From JAGVSR01 sp963750715 (lineage in GTDB: Bacteria; Pseudomonadota; Alphaproteobacteria; Rhizobiales; Hyphomicrobiaceae), in the NCBI GenBank assembly GCA_963750715.1, contig CAVVRP010000012.1, forward strand, positions 620,001 through 684,000: a stretch of DNA of 64,000 nucleotides. The letters are read 5' to 3'. Position numbers and translations under genes: made by a program. Positions within the stretch are counted from its first letter, which is position 1, and each line of letters begins with the position of its first letter. The notes beneath the pieces were generated by a model. It did not search any database. It was given only the letters and a program-made list of their open reading frames with translations, and was not told the DNA's origin. Positions 8,201-16,622 of this stretch are shown here, piece after piece.

Positions 8201-10228
8201 CTAGATCGGCTTGCCGAGCGAACGCCTCGCAGCTTCGGCCATCTTCGTCGCGGTGATGCCGAAGTGTTCGTAAAGCTTCTTGGCCGGAGCTGACGCGCCG
8301 AATCCGGCCATGCCGATAAATGTGCCGTCTTCGCCGAGCCATTCGTGCCAGCCCTGGCTGATAGCCGCCTCAATGGCGATGCGCGGAGCCGAACCCAGCA
8401 CCTCCTTGCGATAGGCGGCGGGCTGCTTGCGGAACAGCTCGAATGACGGCATCGAGACGACTGCCGCCGTTATGCCGTCCTCGGCGAGTGCTGCCGCCGC
8501 ATCGACGGCAATGTCGACTTCCGAGCCCGTCGCCATCAACGTCACGTCGCGCTTGGCGCCGCCGCTGACGACATAGGCGCCCTTCGCCGACAGGTTCTCA
8601 TCACTCACCGCGCCGCGCAGATTGCTCGGAACGGCGTCGCGCGTCAGGGCCAGCACGGATGGCGTCTCGAACGAAGTCATCGCGATCTGCCAGCACTCCG
8701 CCGTCTCGATGGCATCGGCGGGGCGCAGCACCTGCAGGTTGGGTATCGCGCGCAGGGCAGCCAGATGCTCCACCGGCTGATGCGTCGGACCGTCCTCACC
8801 GACGCCGATGCTGTCGTGCGTCATGACGTAGACGACGCGCTGGTGCATCAGGGCCGACAGGCGGATCGACGGACGGCAATAGTCAGTAAACACAAGGAAT
8901 GTCGCGCCAAACGGGATGATGCCGCCGTGCAGCGCCAGACCGTTCATGGCAGCGGCCATGGCGTGCTCGCGCACACCGAAGTGGATGTAGTTGCCATCGA
9001 ACTTGCCGGCCGAGACGGGAGCGTAGTGCTTGGTCTTGGTGCCGTTCGAGGGCGTTAGATCGGCCGATCCGCCGATCAGCTCCGGCACTGCGGGGATCAG
9101 ATGTTCGAGCGTCATCTGCGACCACACGCGGGACGCGCGCTTGGCGGTATCGACCGCGAATTCCGCCTTCGTCTTGGCGATAACCGCAGCGATGTCCTTG
9201 GTCCGCGACTTCGCGGTGGGGCTGTCCAATGCCACCTTGGCGCTTGCATCGGCTTTTGCGAACCGCGCCTTCCAGGCATGGTTTGCAGCAACGCCCTTCT
9301 TACCGAGCGCCCGCCAGGTGGACAGGATTTCGGCGGGCACTTCGAAGGGCGGGTAAGGCCAGCCGAGCTTGACTCGCGTTGCGGCCACTTCTTCCGGACC
9401 CAGCGGGCTACCGTGGGTGTCCTTGGTGCCCTGCTTGTTCGGCGAGCCAAAACCGATGATCGTCTTGCAGGCGATCAGCCACGGCTTGCACGAATCCGCC
9501 CTGGCCCTGGCGAGTGCTTCGGAGATCGCCTTGGGATCATTTCCGTCGATGCTGATGGTGTTCCAGCCGGACGCCTTGAAGCGCGCGATCTGGTCGTCGG
9601 AGACGGACAGGCTGGTTGCGCCGTCGATCGAGATCGAATTGTCGTCCCACATGACGATCAGCTTGCCGAGCTTTAGGTGACCGGCGAGCGAGATCGCTTC
9701 GTGGCTTATGCCCTCCATCAGGCAGCCATCACCGGCGATGACATACGTGTGGTGGTCGACGAGGTCGGAACCAAGACGCGCATTCAGCAAGCGCTCGGCA
9801 AGCGCCATCCCCACGGCATTGGCAATGCCTTGCCCGAGCGGACCGGTCGTCGTCTCGATGCCCGGCGCATGGCCGAACTCAGGATGACCTGCCGTCTTTG
9901 CTCCAAGCTGACGGAAGTTTGAGAGCTGCTCCATGTCCATCTCCGGATAGCCCGTGAGATGCAGCAACGAGTAGAGCAGCATCGAGCCGTGACCGGCGGA
10001 CAGCACGAAGCGGTCGCGATCGGGCCATTGGGGATCCGATGGATCGAAGCGAAGGGCTTCCGCGAAAAGCACGGTTGCGACGTCCGCCATTCCCATCGGC
10101 ATGCCGGGATGACCGGAATTGGCCTTCTGCACGGCATCCATGGAAAGCGCGCGAATGGCATTCGCCATGTCGCGGACGCCGGGCGCGGCTTTCGCCTTCG
10201 CCAAATCCTGCGCTTCATCCATGATCAT
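8201..10228 (-). CDS. tkt: Transketolase
   Basis: 675 residues, full length, the thiamine-diphosphate enzyme moving two-carbon ketol units in the pentose phosphate (or Calvin) pathway. N-terminal NSGHPGMPMG carries the active-site histidine, GDGCLMEGISHEA through WDDN is the ThDP/Mg2+ motif, FGVREHAMAAAMNG is the glutamate-containing pyrimidine domain, and HDSIGVGEDGPTHQPVEHL is the conserved middle-domain signature. Two ATGs lie two codons apart (10228, 10222); AAAAGGG lies just before the first. Upstream of pgk in the same orientation. Confidence 0.96.
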   Translation of the reverse strand: MIMDEAQDLAKAKAAPGVRDMANAIRALSMDAVQKANSGHPGMPMGMADVATVLFAEALRFDPSDPQWPDRDRFVLSAGHGSMLLYSLLHLTGYPEMDMEQLSNFRQLGAKTAGHPEFGHAPGIETTTGPLGQGIANAVGMALAERLLNARLGSDLVDHHTYVIAGDGCLMEGISHEAISLAGHLKLGKLIVMWDDNSISIDGATSLSVSDDQIARFKASGWNTISIDGNDPKAISEALARARADSCKPWLIACKTIIGFGSPNKQGTKDTHGSPLGPEEVAATRVKLGWPYPPFEVPAEILSTWRALGKKGVAANHAWKARFAKADASAKVALDSPTAKSRTKDIAAVIAKTKAEFAVDTAKRASRVWSQMTLEHLIPAVPELIGGSADLTPSNGTKTKHYAPVSAGKFDGNYIHFGVREHAMAAAMNGLALHGGIIPFGATFLVFTDYCRPSIRLSALMHQRVVYVMTHDSIGVGEDGPTHQPVEHLAALRAIPNLQVLRPADAIETAECWQIAMTSFETPSVLALTRDAVPSNLRGAVSDENLSAKGAYVVSGGAKRDVTLMATGSEVDIAVDAAAALAEDGITAAVVSMPSFELFRKQPAAYRKEVLGSAPRIAIEAAISQGWHEWLGEDGTFIGMAGFGASAPAKKLYEHFGITATKMAEAARRSLGKPI

Positions 10229-10354
10229 GTCCCTTTTCGACGGCGCCGGCGGCGCTCGACCCTCACCCCAAGGCGCACATTTAGCGGCGAGATCCTTTGG
10301 CGTCTACCCGAACGCCCGCTTCTTCTGGTTGCAATGCACCAACACCCCCAGCGA

Positions 10355-11260
10355 CTAGGTAGGGTTTGCCGCCACAAACACTTCGAGTTCGGCCCGTGTG
10401 GGCAAGCCAGCGCGCGCGCCAAGGCGCTGGCAGCTCAAGGCGGCAACGGCCGCAGCAATACGCGCGCATTCCGACTCGGCGAAACCTTCGGCCAATGCCC
10501 AAGCGAAGGCGCCATGGAACGCATCTCCCGCTCCCGTCGTATCGATCACCGGAACAAGGAATGCGGGCTGATGACCTCCGCCGCCGCCCCGGCTGCGCCA
10601 CGTGTAGCCGCGCGCGCCGCGCGTAACGCCGGCATGACGCGGACCAAGTTCCAGCACTCGTTCGAGACGGGTGTCATCATTGCCATCCTCGAGGAACCCT
10701 TCGAGCGCGTTGGCGGAAAAGATGGCGTAGTCTGCCTTCGGAATGAATGCCTTCAGATAAGGACCACCACCGAGATCGGCATCCAGGATAGTCGGCACGC
10801 CACAGGCGCGCGCCGCGTCGAACGCAGCCGCCGTTCCCTCGAGCCAGCGCAGATCACTCAGTACGGCGCCGGCCGAGGCGATGCGATTGAGCGGAAGCCA
10901 TCCCGCATCCATCGGCATGGCGTGGTCGCGCTCACCGACGATCAGCCTTTCGCCGTGGCCATCGACGAGGATCACCGACGTCGAAGAGCGAGCACCCGGC
11001 CATGCCCGAACATGCGACGTGTCGGCTCCGCTCTCCTTGAGAAACTGCATGATGCGACGACCCGCATCATCGTCGCCGATGTGGCTCCACAATTCGGCGC
11101 TGCCGCCGAGCCGGGCGACGGTGGCGGCCGCATTCGCCGCCATCCCCCCGCCCGCCTCGATATGCTCCAGCGCCCGCACCTTGACTGGCTCGCGCGGGAT
11201 TTCCGTGACCCTATAGATGCGATCGAGCGCGGCATGTCCAACAACGATAACCGGTTTCAC
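10355..11260 (-). CDS. PfkB-family carbohydrate kinase
   Basis: 301 residues of the ribokinase/PfkB fold. The N-terminal GGGMAANAAATVARLGG is the substrate-binding glycine motif and DTTGAGDAFHGAFAWAL near residue 245 holds the catalytic aspartate and anion hole. It resembles the sulfofructose-kinase/ribokinase side of the family, but the sugar cannot be read from sequence. The start overlaps the end of the upstream antiporter gene by four bases (ATGA), implying translational coupling. The link between a sugar kinase and a K+/H+ antiporter is unexplained. Confidence 0.85.
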   Translation of the reverse strand: MKPVIVVGHAALDRIYRVTEIPREPVKVRALEHIEAGGGMAANAAATVARLGGSAELWSHIGDDDAGRRIMQFLKESGADTSHVRAWPGARSSTSVILVDGHGERLIVGERDHAMPMDAGWLPLNRIASAGAVLSDLRWLEGTAAAFDAARACGVPTILDADLGGGPYLKAFIPKADYAIFSANALEGFLEDGNDDTRLERVLELGPRHAGVTRGARGYTWRSRGGGGGHQPAFLVPVIDTTGAGDAFHGAFAWALAEGFAESECARIAAAVAALSCQRLGARAGLPTRAELEVFVAANPT

Positions 11261-13080
11261 GTCTGCCGCTCTGTCAGTTTCTTTTCCCTCCCCACCAGCT
11301 TAGCCTCTTCCGCGGCGTCTTCCGAAAAAAGCTGCTCCAGAGTCGCTGCATCGCTGCGCGCCTTGGCCTGAAGCTTCTGCATGTCGGTGTAGTGCTTGTA
11401 GTCGTCGCTGAGGCGGCGCTCGTCGTGTGAGCGGAACGTCCGGATCGTTTGTTCGGCCTCCCGTTCGGAGTATCCAAGTCCTTTCAGCAACTGGCGCGTC
11501 GTATCGAGCGACGACAGGAATGTCTCGCGCTGGAGGTTCTTGACGCCGAGGTCGAGCAGCCGATGGTAGTGGTTGCGGTTTCTGGCCCGCGCGTAGACGG
11601 GAACCTTCGGCCAGCGGCTCGTGACGATTTCTGCGGTCCGCAAGGACGCCTCCATGTCGTCGATCGCGAGCACGAAGGCGCGCGCCTTGTCGATCTGCGC
11701 TGCCTCCAGGATATCCGGCCGACTGGCGTCGCCAAAGAAAGCCTGGGAGCCGAATTTGCGGACCAGTTCGATCTGCTCCGCGCTGATGTCGAGGGCGGTG
11801 AACGGAATCTTCTTCGCCCTCAGAACGCGAGCCAGAATCTGACCGTAGCGTCCGAAGCCGGCGATGATGACATGGCCATCGTTCTCCGGCAGTGTCTCGT
11901 AGGCAGCACTCGCAGTCTTCGCGCCGAACAGCGATCTCTCGGCAATCAGCAGCAGCGGCGTCACTGCCATCGACACGGTGACCACCAGCGTCAGCAGTTC
12001 CGACATGTCGCGCGTCAGGACATGAGCTGCCACTCCGGCTGCAAACAGTACGAAAGCGAACTCGCCGCCTTGACTGAGGGTAATGCCGAAGCGGCGCGAC
12101 GCGCGTTGCTCGAAGCCCTGCCTTCGGCCGAGCACATAGAGCGCGCCTGTCTTCACGACGACCAGCAGGGCCGTCAGAATCAAAACCTGCCGCCATTCCA
12201 TGGCGAGCAGCGTCAGGTTGAGCGACATGCCGACGGCGGTGAAGAAAAGACCGAGCAGCAGACCTTCGAACGGTTGAATGTCGGCTTCGAGTTGATGGCG
12301 ATAGGAACTTTCCGCCAGCAGAGCGCCGGCGATGAACGCACCAAGCGACGCCGAAAGCCCTGCAGCCTGCATGATGCCGGCGACCACGATTACGGTGAGC
12401 AGCGCTGCCGCCGTCATCGCTTCGCGCACTTTCGTGGACGCGACGAGCTTGAGGAAATAGTCGAGGAACAGATAGCCTGCGACGACCACGCCGGCGATCA
12501 CCGCCAAGGCTTTCACGGCGGCCATGACGTCCATGCCGCCCGCCGCCGCCGCCGAACCCACCGCGAACAATGGCGCGAGCGCGATCAGCGGGATCGCCAC
12601 CAGATCCTGAAACAACAGCACGGCAAAACCGGCGCGGCCGTGACGCATTCCCAGTTCCCCGTTCTCCTCCAGAACCTGCAAGGCGAAAGCCGTTGACGAC
12701 AGCGCCAGCGCCAAGCCAATGAAAAGCGCCGTCTGCCACGGAAACTGCAGAGCAATGCCGATCGCGGCGAGGATCACCGCCGTGCCGCCGACCTGGGCGC
12801 TGCCAAGCCCCAGGATCGCCGAGCGCATCGCCCACAGGCGGCGGGGACGAAGCTCGAGTCCGATCAGGAACAGCAGCAGCACGATACCGAATTCAGCCAG
12901 GTGGAGGATGTCTTTGGCTTCGGTCTTCGTGAAAACAGCGCTCAGGCCATACGGGCCCACCACGGCGCCCGCCACCAGATATCCCAGCACCGAGCCGATC
13001 CCCAGCCGGCGCGCCAGGGGAGCCGCGATCGCCAGGGCCGCTAGCAGCACGGCCAAATCGCTCAGGGTCATTTCCGACAT
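11257..13080 (-). CDS. Kef/CPA2-type cation:proton antiporter with TrkA-N domain
   Basis: 607 residues. The first ~390 are a 12-13 helix CPA2 exchanger with LGIGSVLGYLVAGAVVGP, FLIGLELRPRRLW and GFAVLLFQDLVAIPLIAL, which contains the QD motif of the ion site. Residues ~400-510 form an RCK/TrkA-N Rossmann domain (HVIIAGFGRYGQILARVL, FFGDASRPDILEAAQI). The 90-residue tail is charged and helical. The family effluxes K+ (or Na+) in exchange for protons and is gated by NAD(H) or glutathione adducts through the RCK domain. Its nearest relatives appear to be KefB/C or YbaL; no KefF/G-type partner is adjacent. Confidence 0.9.
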   Translation of the reverse strand: MSEMTLSDLAVLLAALAIAAPLARRLGIGSVLGYLVAGAVVGPYGLSAVFTKTEAKDILHLAEFGIVLLLFLIGLELRPRRLWAMRSAILGLGSAQVGGTAVILAAIGIALQFPWQTALFIGLALALSSTAFALQVLEENGELGMRHGRAGFAVLLFQDLVAIPLIALAPLFAVGSAAAAGGMDVMAAVKALAVIAGVVVAGYLFLDYFLKLVASTKVREAMTAAALLTVIVVAGIMQAAGLSASLGAFIAGALLAESSYRHQLEADIQPFEGLLLGLFFTAVGMSLNLTLLAMEWRQVLILTALLVVVKTGALYVLGRRQGFEQRASRRFGITLSQGGEFAFVLFAAGVAAHVLTRDMSELLTLVVTVSMAVTPLLLIAERSLFGAKTASAAYETLPENDGHVIIAGFGRYGQILARVLRAKKIPFTALDISAEQIELVRKFGSQAFFGDASRPDILEAAQIDKARAFVLAIDDMEASLRTAEIVTSRWPKVPVYARARNRNHYHRLLDLGVKNLQRETFLSSLDTTRQLLKGLGYSEREAEQTIRTFRSHDERRLSDDYKHYTDMQKLQAKARSDAATLEQLFSEDAAEEAKLVGREKKLTERQT

Positions 13081-13160
13081 TCACGGCATCCACACGGGTA
13101 ATTGGGTTTACTTTAAGGGTTTCGTTGCGGCTCCCACAGTCGTCAATTTGAGCCCCAGAC

Positions 13161-13189
13161 AGATCCGGACGTCCGCCACGTGCGTTAGA
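13161..13189 (+). promoter_or_regulatory. Candidate ECF (RpoE/ChrR-type) autoregulated promoter
   Basis: AGATCC (13161-13166), an 18-base spacer and TTAGA (13185-13189) stand ~90 bases before the sigma-factor ATG. They match the TGATCC-N17/18-TAAGA element, as I recall it, of the RpoE-ChrR group with one mismatch in each half. Autoregulation is usual for this sigma group. The call is tentative because the elements are short. Confidence 0.4.
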
Positions 13190-13280
13190 CTGGGCATCAC
13201 AGCGGGGTTCAGCTATGGTCCATGCATCGGAACTAGTGCGCGCTACACGACGCGCGCCACTCATCGCAATAGCGAGAACC

Positions 13281-13814
13281 ATGGCTGACCTACTGCAACG
13301 GGTTGCGGCTAGCCGTGACGTAGAGGCCTTTCGCAAATTGTTCCAAGCCTACGCCCCGCGCGTCAAGGCGTACATGATGCGTCAGGGCGCCGATGCGAAC
13401 ACGGCTGAGGAACTGGCGCAGGAAACACTGCTCACGGTGTGGCGCAAGGCCGGACTGTACTCGGGCGAAAAAGGCAGCGCGACAACCTGGATTTACACGA
13501 TTGCACGTAATCTGCGCATCGACCGGCTGCGTCGGGAAGTGGCGTGGCAGCCACTGCCGGAAGGTCAGGACGAGCAAGCGTCGGAAGATTTGACGCCTGA
13601 CGAGGAGGTATCGGAGAAGGAGCGGCGTGAACGGGTACGGGCTGCACTGGCGGAATTGCCCGCCGATCAGTCCGAGGTGGTCACTTTATCGTATATCGAA
13701 GGCCTGTCGCACAGCGAGATCGCGGAGCGGCTCGGACTTCCCTTGGGCACGGTCAAATCGAGGATGCGTCTGGCGTATCAGAAGATCCGCGATGCGGTTG
13801 AGGACTTGAGATAA
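13281..13814 (+). CDS. rpoE: ECF sigma factor of the RpoE-ChrR (ECF11) type
   Basis: 177 residues with sigma region 2 (residues ~15-85; ELAQETLLTVWRKA and TWIYTIARNLRIDRLRR, the -10 recognition helix) and region 4 (~120-170; LPADQSEVVTLSYIEGLSHSEIAERLGLPLGTVKSRM, quoted here as a span, helix-turn-helix for the -35). Regions 1 and 3 are absent, as in all ECF factors. The ATG at 13281 fits the family N-terminus; the upstream GTG/ATG extension does not. The chrR-like anti-sigma gene begins four bases after its stop. In Rhodobacter and Caulobacter this pair controls the singlet-oxygen and related stress response. Confidence 0.92.
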   Translation: MADLLQRVAASRDVEAFRKLFQAYAPRVKAYMMRQGADANTAEELAQETLLTVWRKAGLYSGEKGSATTWIYTIARNLRIDRLRREVAWQPLPEGQDEQASEDLTPDEEVSEKERRERVRAALAELPADQSEVVTLSYIEGLSHSEIAERLGLPLGTVKSRMRLAYQKIRDAVEDLR

Positions 13815-13818
13815 CGCA

Positions 13819-14469
13819 ATGAGCATGAAACATCATCTCGACGACGCCACTCTGATGAGCTGCGCGGCTGGAAGCCAGCCGGAAGCCCTCGCGGCCGTCG
13901 TCGGATCGCACCTTGCCGTATGTCATCAGTGCGCCTCCGCCCTGAAGGGCTTTGAGCGCATCGGCGCTGCGATGTTCGACGACATCACGCCGGCTCCCGT
14001 GGCACGCCCGGTTCCGGTCGTGACGATGCGCGCCGCTGAGACGGAAGAGGATCAGCAGAAGATTAAATCGACGGAACTCTCCGGCGATGTGCCGCGCCAC
14101 CTCGTCGCGCTGGTGGGACGCCATCTCGACTCCATCCAGTGGAAGAGGCTTGCGTCCGGCATCTGGCACTATCCCTTGCCGCTCTCACAGGGCGCTGACG
14201 GCGATCTGCGTCTGATCAAGGTTGCACCCGGCGTCGCACTTCCCGAGCACGGGCACGGCGGTTCGGAAATGACGATGGTTCTTCGCGGCAGCTATCGTGA
14301 CAAGGTCGGCGAGTTCCGCGCCGGCGACGTCGCCGACCTTGGCGATGATATCGAGCACGCGCCGGTCGCTGATCCCGTCACCGGCTGCATCTGCCTTGTC
14401 GCGACCGACAAGCCCGCGAAGTTCAAGGGTCTGGTGGCACGCCTCCTGCAGCCGCTGACCGGCATGTAA
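13819..14469 (+). CDS. chrR: ChrR-family zinc-binding anti-sigma factor
   Basis: 216 residues in two domains. The N-terminal anti-sigma domain (~1-85) has HHLDDATLMSCAAG and the zinc motif HLAVCHQC (H-x3-C-x2-C). The C-terminal cupin (~115-200) has PEHGHGGSEMTMVLRGSY and GDVADLGDDIEH. In ChrR proteins the first domain binds sigma and the cupin senses the stress signal, after which sigma is released. Four bases separate it from the sigma gene, so the two are co-transcribed and translated in similar amounts. Confidence 0.92.
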   Translation: MSMKHHLDDATLMSCAAGSQPEALAAVVGSHLAVCHQCASALKGFERIGAAMFDDITPAPVARPVPVVTMRAAETEEDQQKIKSTELSGDVPRHLVALVGRHLDSIQWKRLASGIWHYPLPLSQGADGDLRLIKVAPGVALPEHGHGGSEMTMVLRGSYRDKVGEFRAGDVADLGDDIEHAPVADPVTGCICLVATDKPAKFKGLVARLLQPLTGM

Positions 14470-14594
14470 CGCCATGGCCCTTTGGTGCTGCGGCCCGTTA
14501 AGCGCCATGGCTCATGTCGCGCCGCAGGTCTGGCGCTGCGAACCGAACGCCCTCATATATCCAGCTCGATGACAACGTAGCGGAGGGCGGCTCG

Positions 14595-15362
14595 GTGAAT
14601 TGGAAAACGGCCTGGATAACGGGCGCCAGCACTGGGATCGGCCGCGAACTCGCCCTGCAACTCGCAGCCAAAGGTGTGGCCGTCACCGCCTCCGCTCGTT
14701 CGGCAGAGAAACTCACAGGCCTTGCAGCGGAGCGGCCCGGCATCACGGCACTGCCCCTTGATGTGTCGAAACGTGAAGATGTCCAGCAAGCGATCGACCG
14801 CCTCGTCGCGGCGGAGGGCATGCCCGATTTGGTCATTCTCAATGCCGGCGTCTGGCATCCCATGGGCGTGTCGGACTACGACGCCGCCAAGGTCGAGGAC
14901 TCGATCGCCGTCAATTATCTGGGTGTCACCAACTGCCTTGCCTCGGTCATGCCGATCATGACCGCGCGGCGATCGGGCCATATCGCGCTCGTTTCGTCGG
15001 TCGCCGCGTACCGGGGGCTGCCCAAATCCGCAGCTTACTCACCGACCAAGGCAGCCATCACCAGCCTCGTTGAAACGCTCTATGCCGACCTCGCCAACTA
15101 CGGCGTCAAGATCACCCTCGTCAGCCCGGGCTTCGTCGAAACACCGATGACGGCGGTCAACGAATTTCCCATGCCCCTTATTCTGAAGCCCGACGACGCG
15201 GCGGCCCGGATCATTCGTGGGCTCGAGAAGGGCAAATACGAGATCGCTTTCCCCTGGCAGATCGTCACCGCGCTCAAACTCGCGCGTATTGCCCCCAACT
15301 GGCTGTTCAACTGGTACGTCAGAACACGCATCCTGCCCCTCGGCCGGGGGTTTCGAACCTGA
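14595..15362 (+). CDS. Short-chain dehydrogenase/reductase
   Basis: 255 residues of a classical SDR: TGASTGIG near residue 10 (NAD(P) glycine motif), LNAGVW (the NAG motif), the catalytic serine in ALVSSVAAYRG, and YSPTK (YxxxK). I prefer the GTG at 14595, preceded by GGAGGGCGG, because the Rossmann strand starts right after it; the upstream ATG at 14514 adds 27 residues with no family match. The gene follows chrR by 125 bases in the same orientation. SDRs of this kind recur in the RpoE-ChrR regulon. The C-terminus keeps a hydrophobic tail (NWLFNWYVRTRI) that may contact the membrane. The substrate is unknown. Confidence 0.85.
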   Translation: MNWKTAWITGASTGIGRELALQLAAKGVAVTASARSAEKLTGLAAERPGITALPLDVSKREDVQQAIDRLVAAEGMPDLVILNAGVWHPMGVSDYDAAKVEDSIAVNYLGVTNCLASVMPIMTARRSGHIALVSSVAAYRGLPKSAAYSPTKAAITSLVETLYADLANYGVKITLVSPGFVETPMTAVNEFPMPLILKPDDAAARIIRGLEKGKYEIAFPWQIVTALKLARIAPNWLFNWYVRTRILPLGRGFRT

Positions 15363-15377
15363 GCACCCGCGACAGGC

Positions 15378-16619
15378 TCAGGCCTTCGTCAGCCGGTAGA
15401 TGCCGACATCGCATACACTCCGCTCGAACCCGACCTCACAGTAGGTCAGATAGTACATCCACATTTGGCGGAAGCGCTCGTCAAACCCCAGACGGCGGAT
15501 CTCGGGCCAGGCCGCGAGAAACCGTGCACGCCAATCTACCAAGGTCCGGGCGTAGCTGTGACCAAACCGCTCAACTGTTTCGAATGCGAGGCCAGCCGCC
15601 GCGGCTTGCGTTGCGATCGCCGACACCGTCGGCAGCATGCCGCCCGGAAAAATGTAGCGCTGGATGAAATCGGGCCTCGACCGGTACAGATCGAAGTCAT
15701 TCTCGTTGATGGTGATGGCCTGAATGACAGCGGCGCCGCCGGGCTTCAGACGCTTGGCAATGGTGCTGAAATACTCCGGCCAGTGCTTCTCCCCAACAGC
15801 TTCTATCATCTCGATGGAAACGATGCGGTCGAATTCTCCGCGCGTGTCGCGGTAATCGAGGAATTCGACATGCGCGCGATCGGAAAGCCCGGCGTCAGCG
15901 AGCCGCCGCGAGGCATAGGCATGCTGCTCCGCCGAAACCGTTATCGCCGTAACGCGGGCTCCGCTGCGCGCCGCGCGCTCCGCCATCCCGCCCCAGCCGC
16001 AACCGATCTCCAGCACGTCATGCGACGGCGAAAGCCCCAGCGCTTCAATGACCCGACGGTACTTTTCATTCTGCGCTTCCTCGAGGCGGCCTTCTTCAGG
16101 ACGATAGATCCCGCTCGAGTAGGTCATGCCCGGATCGAGCCAGAGATCGTAGAAGGCATTGCCGAGGTCATAATGCGCCCTGATGTTGCGGCGGCTGCCG
16201 GCGCGGGTGTTGCGCCGCATCTTGTGCACGACCTTGTCACTCAAGCGGACACGGAAAAGACCCCGGCCGGCGTCTGATAGCTCCGGATAGTTGTCGATGA
16301 AATAGCGCAACAGATTGCCGAGATCCGTCGTCTCGATCTCGCCCAGCATGTAGCTTTCAGCAAAACCCAGAGGACCGCGCCGGACCGAGCGCCACAACGG
16401 CTTGAGGCTGGTCAGAGTCACATCCGCATCGACGCCGTTGGTGGAGGCTGATCCGATCACCGCAGCGCGTCCCGACGGCATACGCAGCGTGAGACGGCCC
16501 TGGGTCGCCGGCTTCAAAGCCGATGCCGCGATGCGCAACAAGGCGTTGTCCCGCGCACTCGAGATGGCGCCTCCTTCCCGCGTTTGCTGTTGGCTCTCGG
16601 CAATGTCGTCCTGGTGCAT
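15378..16619 (-). CDS. Cyclopropane-fatty-acyl-phospholipid synthase-like methyltransferase
   Basis: 413 residues. The N-terminal ~120 residues form the lipid-presenting domain (GPLGFAESYMLGEIETTDLG). The rest is a class I SAM methyltransferase: NIRAHYDLGNAFYDLWLD, MTYSSGIY, VLEIGCGWGGMAERAA (SAM loop), SIEMIEAVGEKHWPEYF, and MWMYYLTYCEVGF near the end. The family adds a methylene or methyl group across the double bond of membrane phospholipid acyl chains. Three bases separate its ATG from the stop of the flavin-oxidase/DUF1365 gene, so they form one operon convergent with the SDR gene. In Rhodobacter sphaeroides, cfa-like genes of the RpoE regulon act in membrane fatty-acid modification, including furan fatty acids. 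True cyclopropanation versus plain methylation cannot be told here. Confidence 0.88.
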   Translation of the reverse strand: MHQDDIAESQQQTREGGAISSARDNALLRIAASALKPATQGRLTLRMPSGRAAVIGSASTNGVDADVTLTSLKPLWRSVRRGPLGFAESYMLGEIETTDLGNLLRYFIDNYPELSDAGRGLFRVRLSDKVVHKMRRNTRAGSRRNIRAHYDLGNAFYDLWLDPGMTYSSGIYRPEEGRLEEAQNEKYRRVIEALGLSPSHDVLEIGCGWGGMAERAARSGARVTAITVSAEQHAYASRRLADAGLSDRAHVEFLDYRDTRGEFDRIVSIEMIEAVGEKHWPEYFSTIAKRLKPGGAAVIQAITINENDFDLYRSRPDFIQRYIFPGGMLPTVSAIATQAAAAGLAFETVERFGHSYARTLVDWRARFLAAWPEIRRLGFDERFRQMWMYYLTYCEVGFERSVCDVGIYRLTKA

Positions 16620-16622
16620 TTC

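Noticed and set aside
11300..12835. 511-codon minus-strand frame overlapping the Kef-type antiporter gene
   Set aside because: Out-of-frame shadow of the antiporter on the same strand; very arginine-rich and without domain resemblance.
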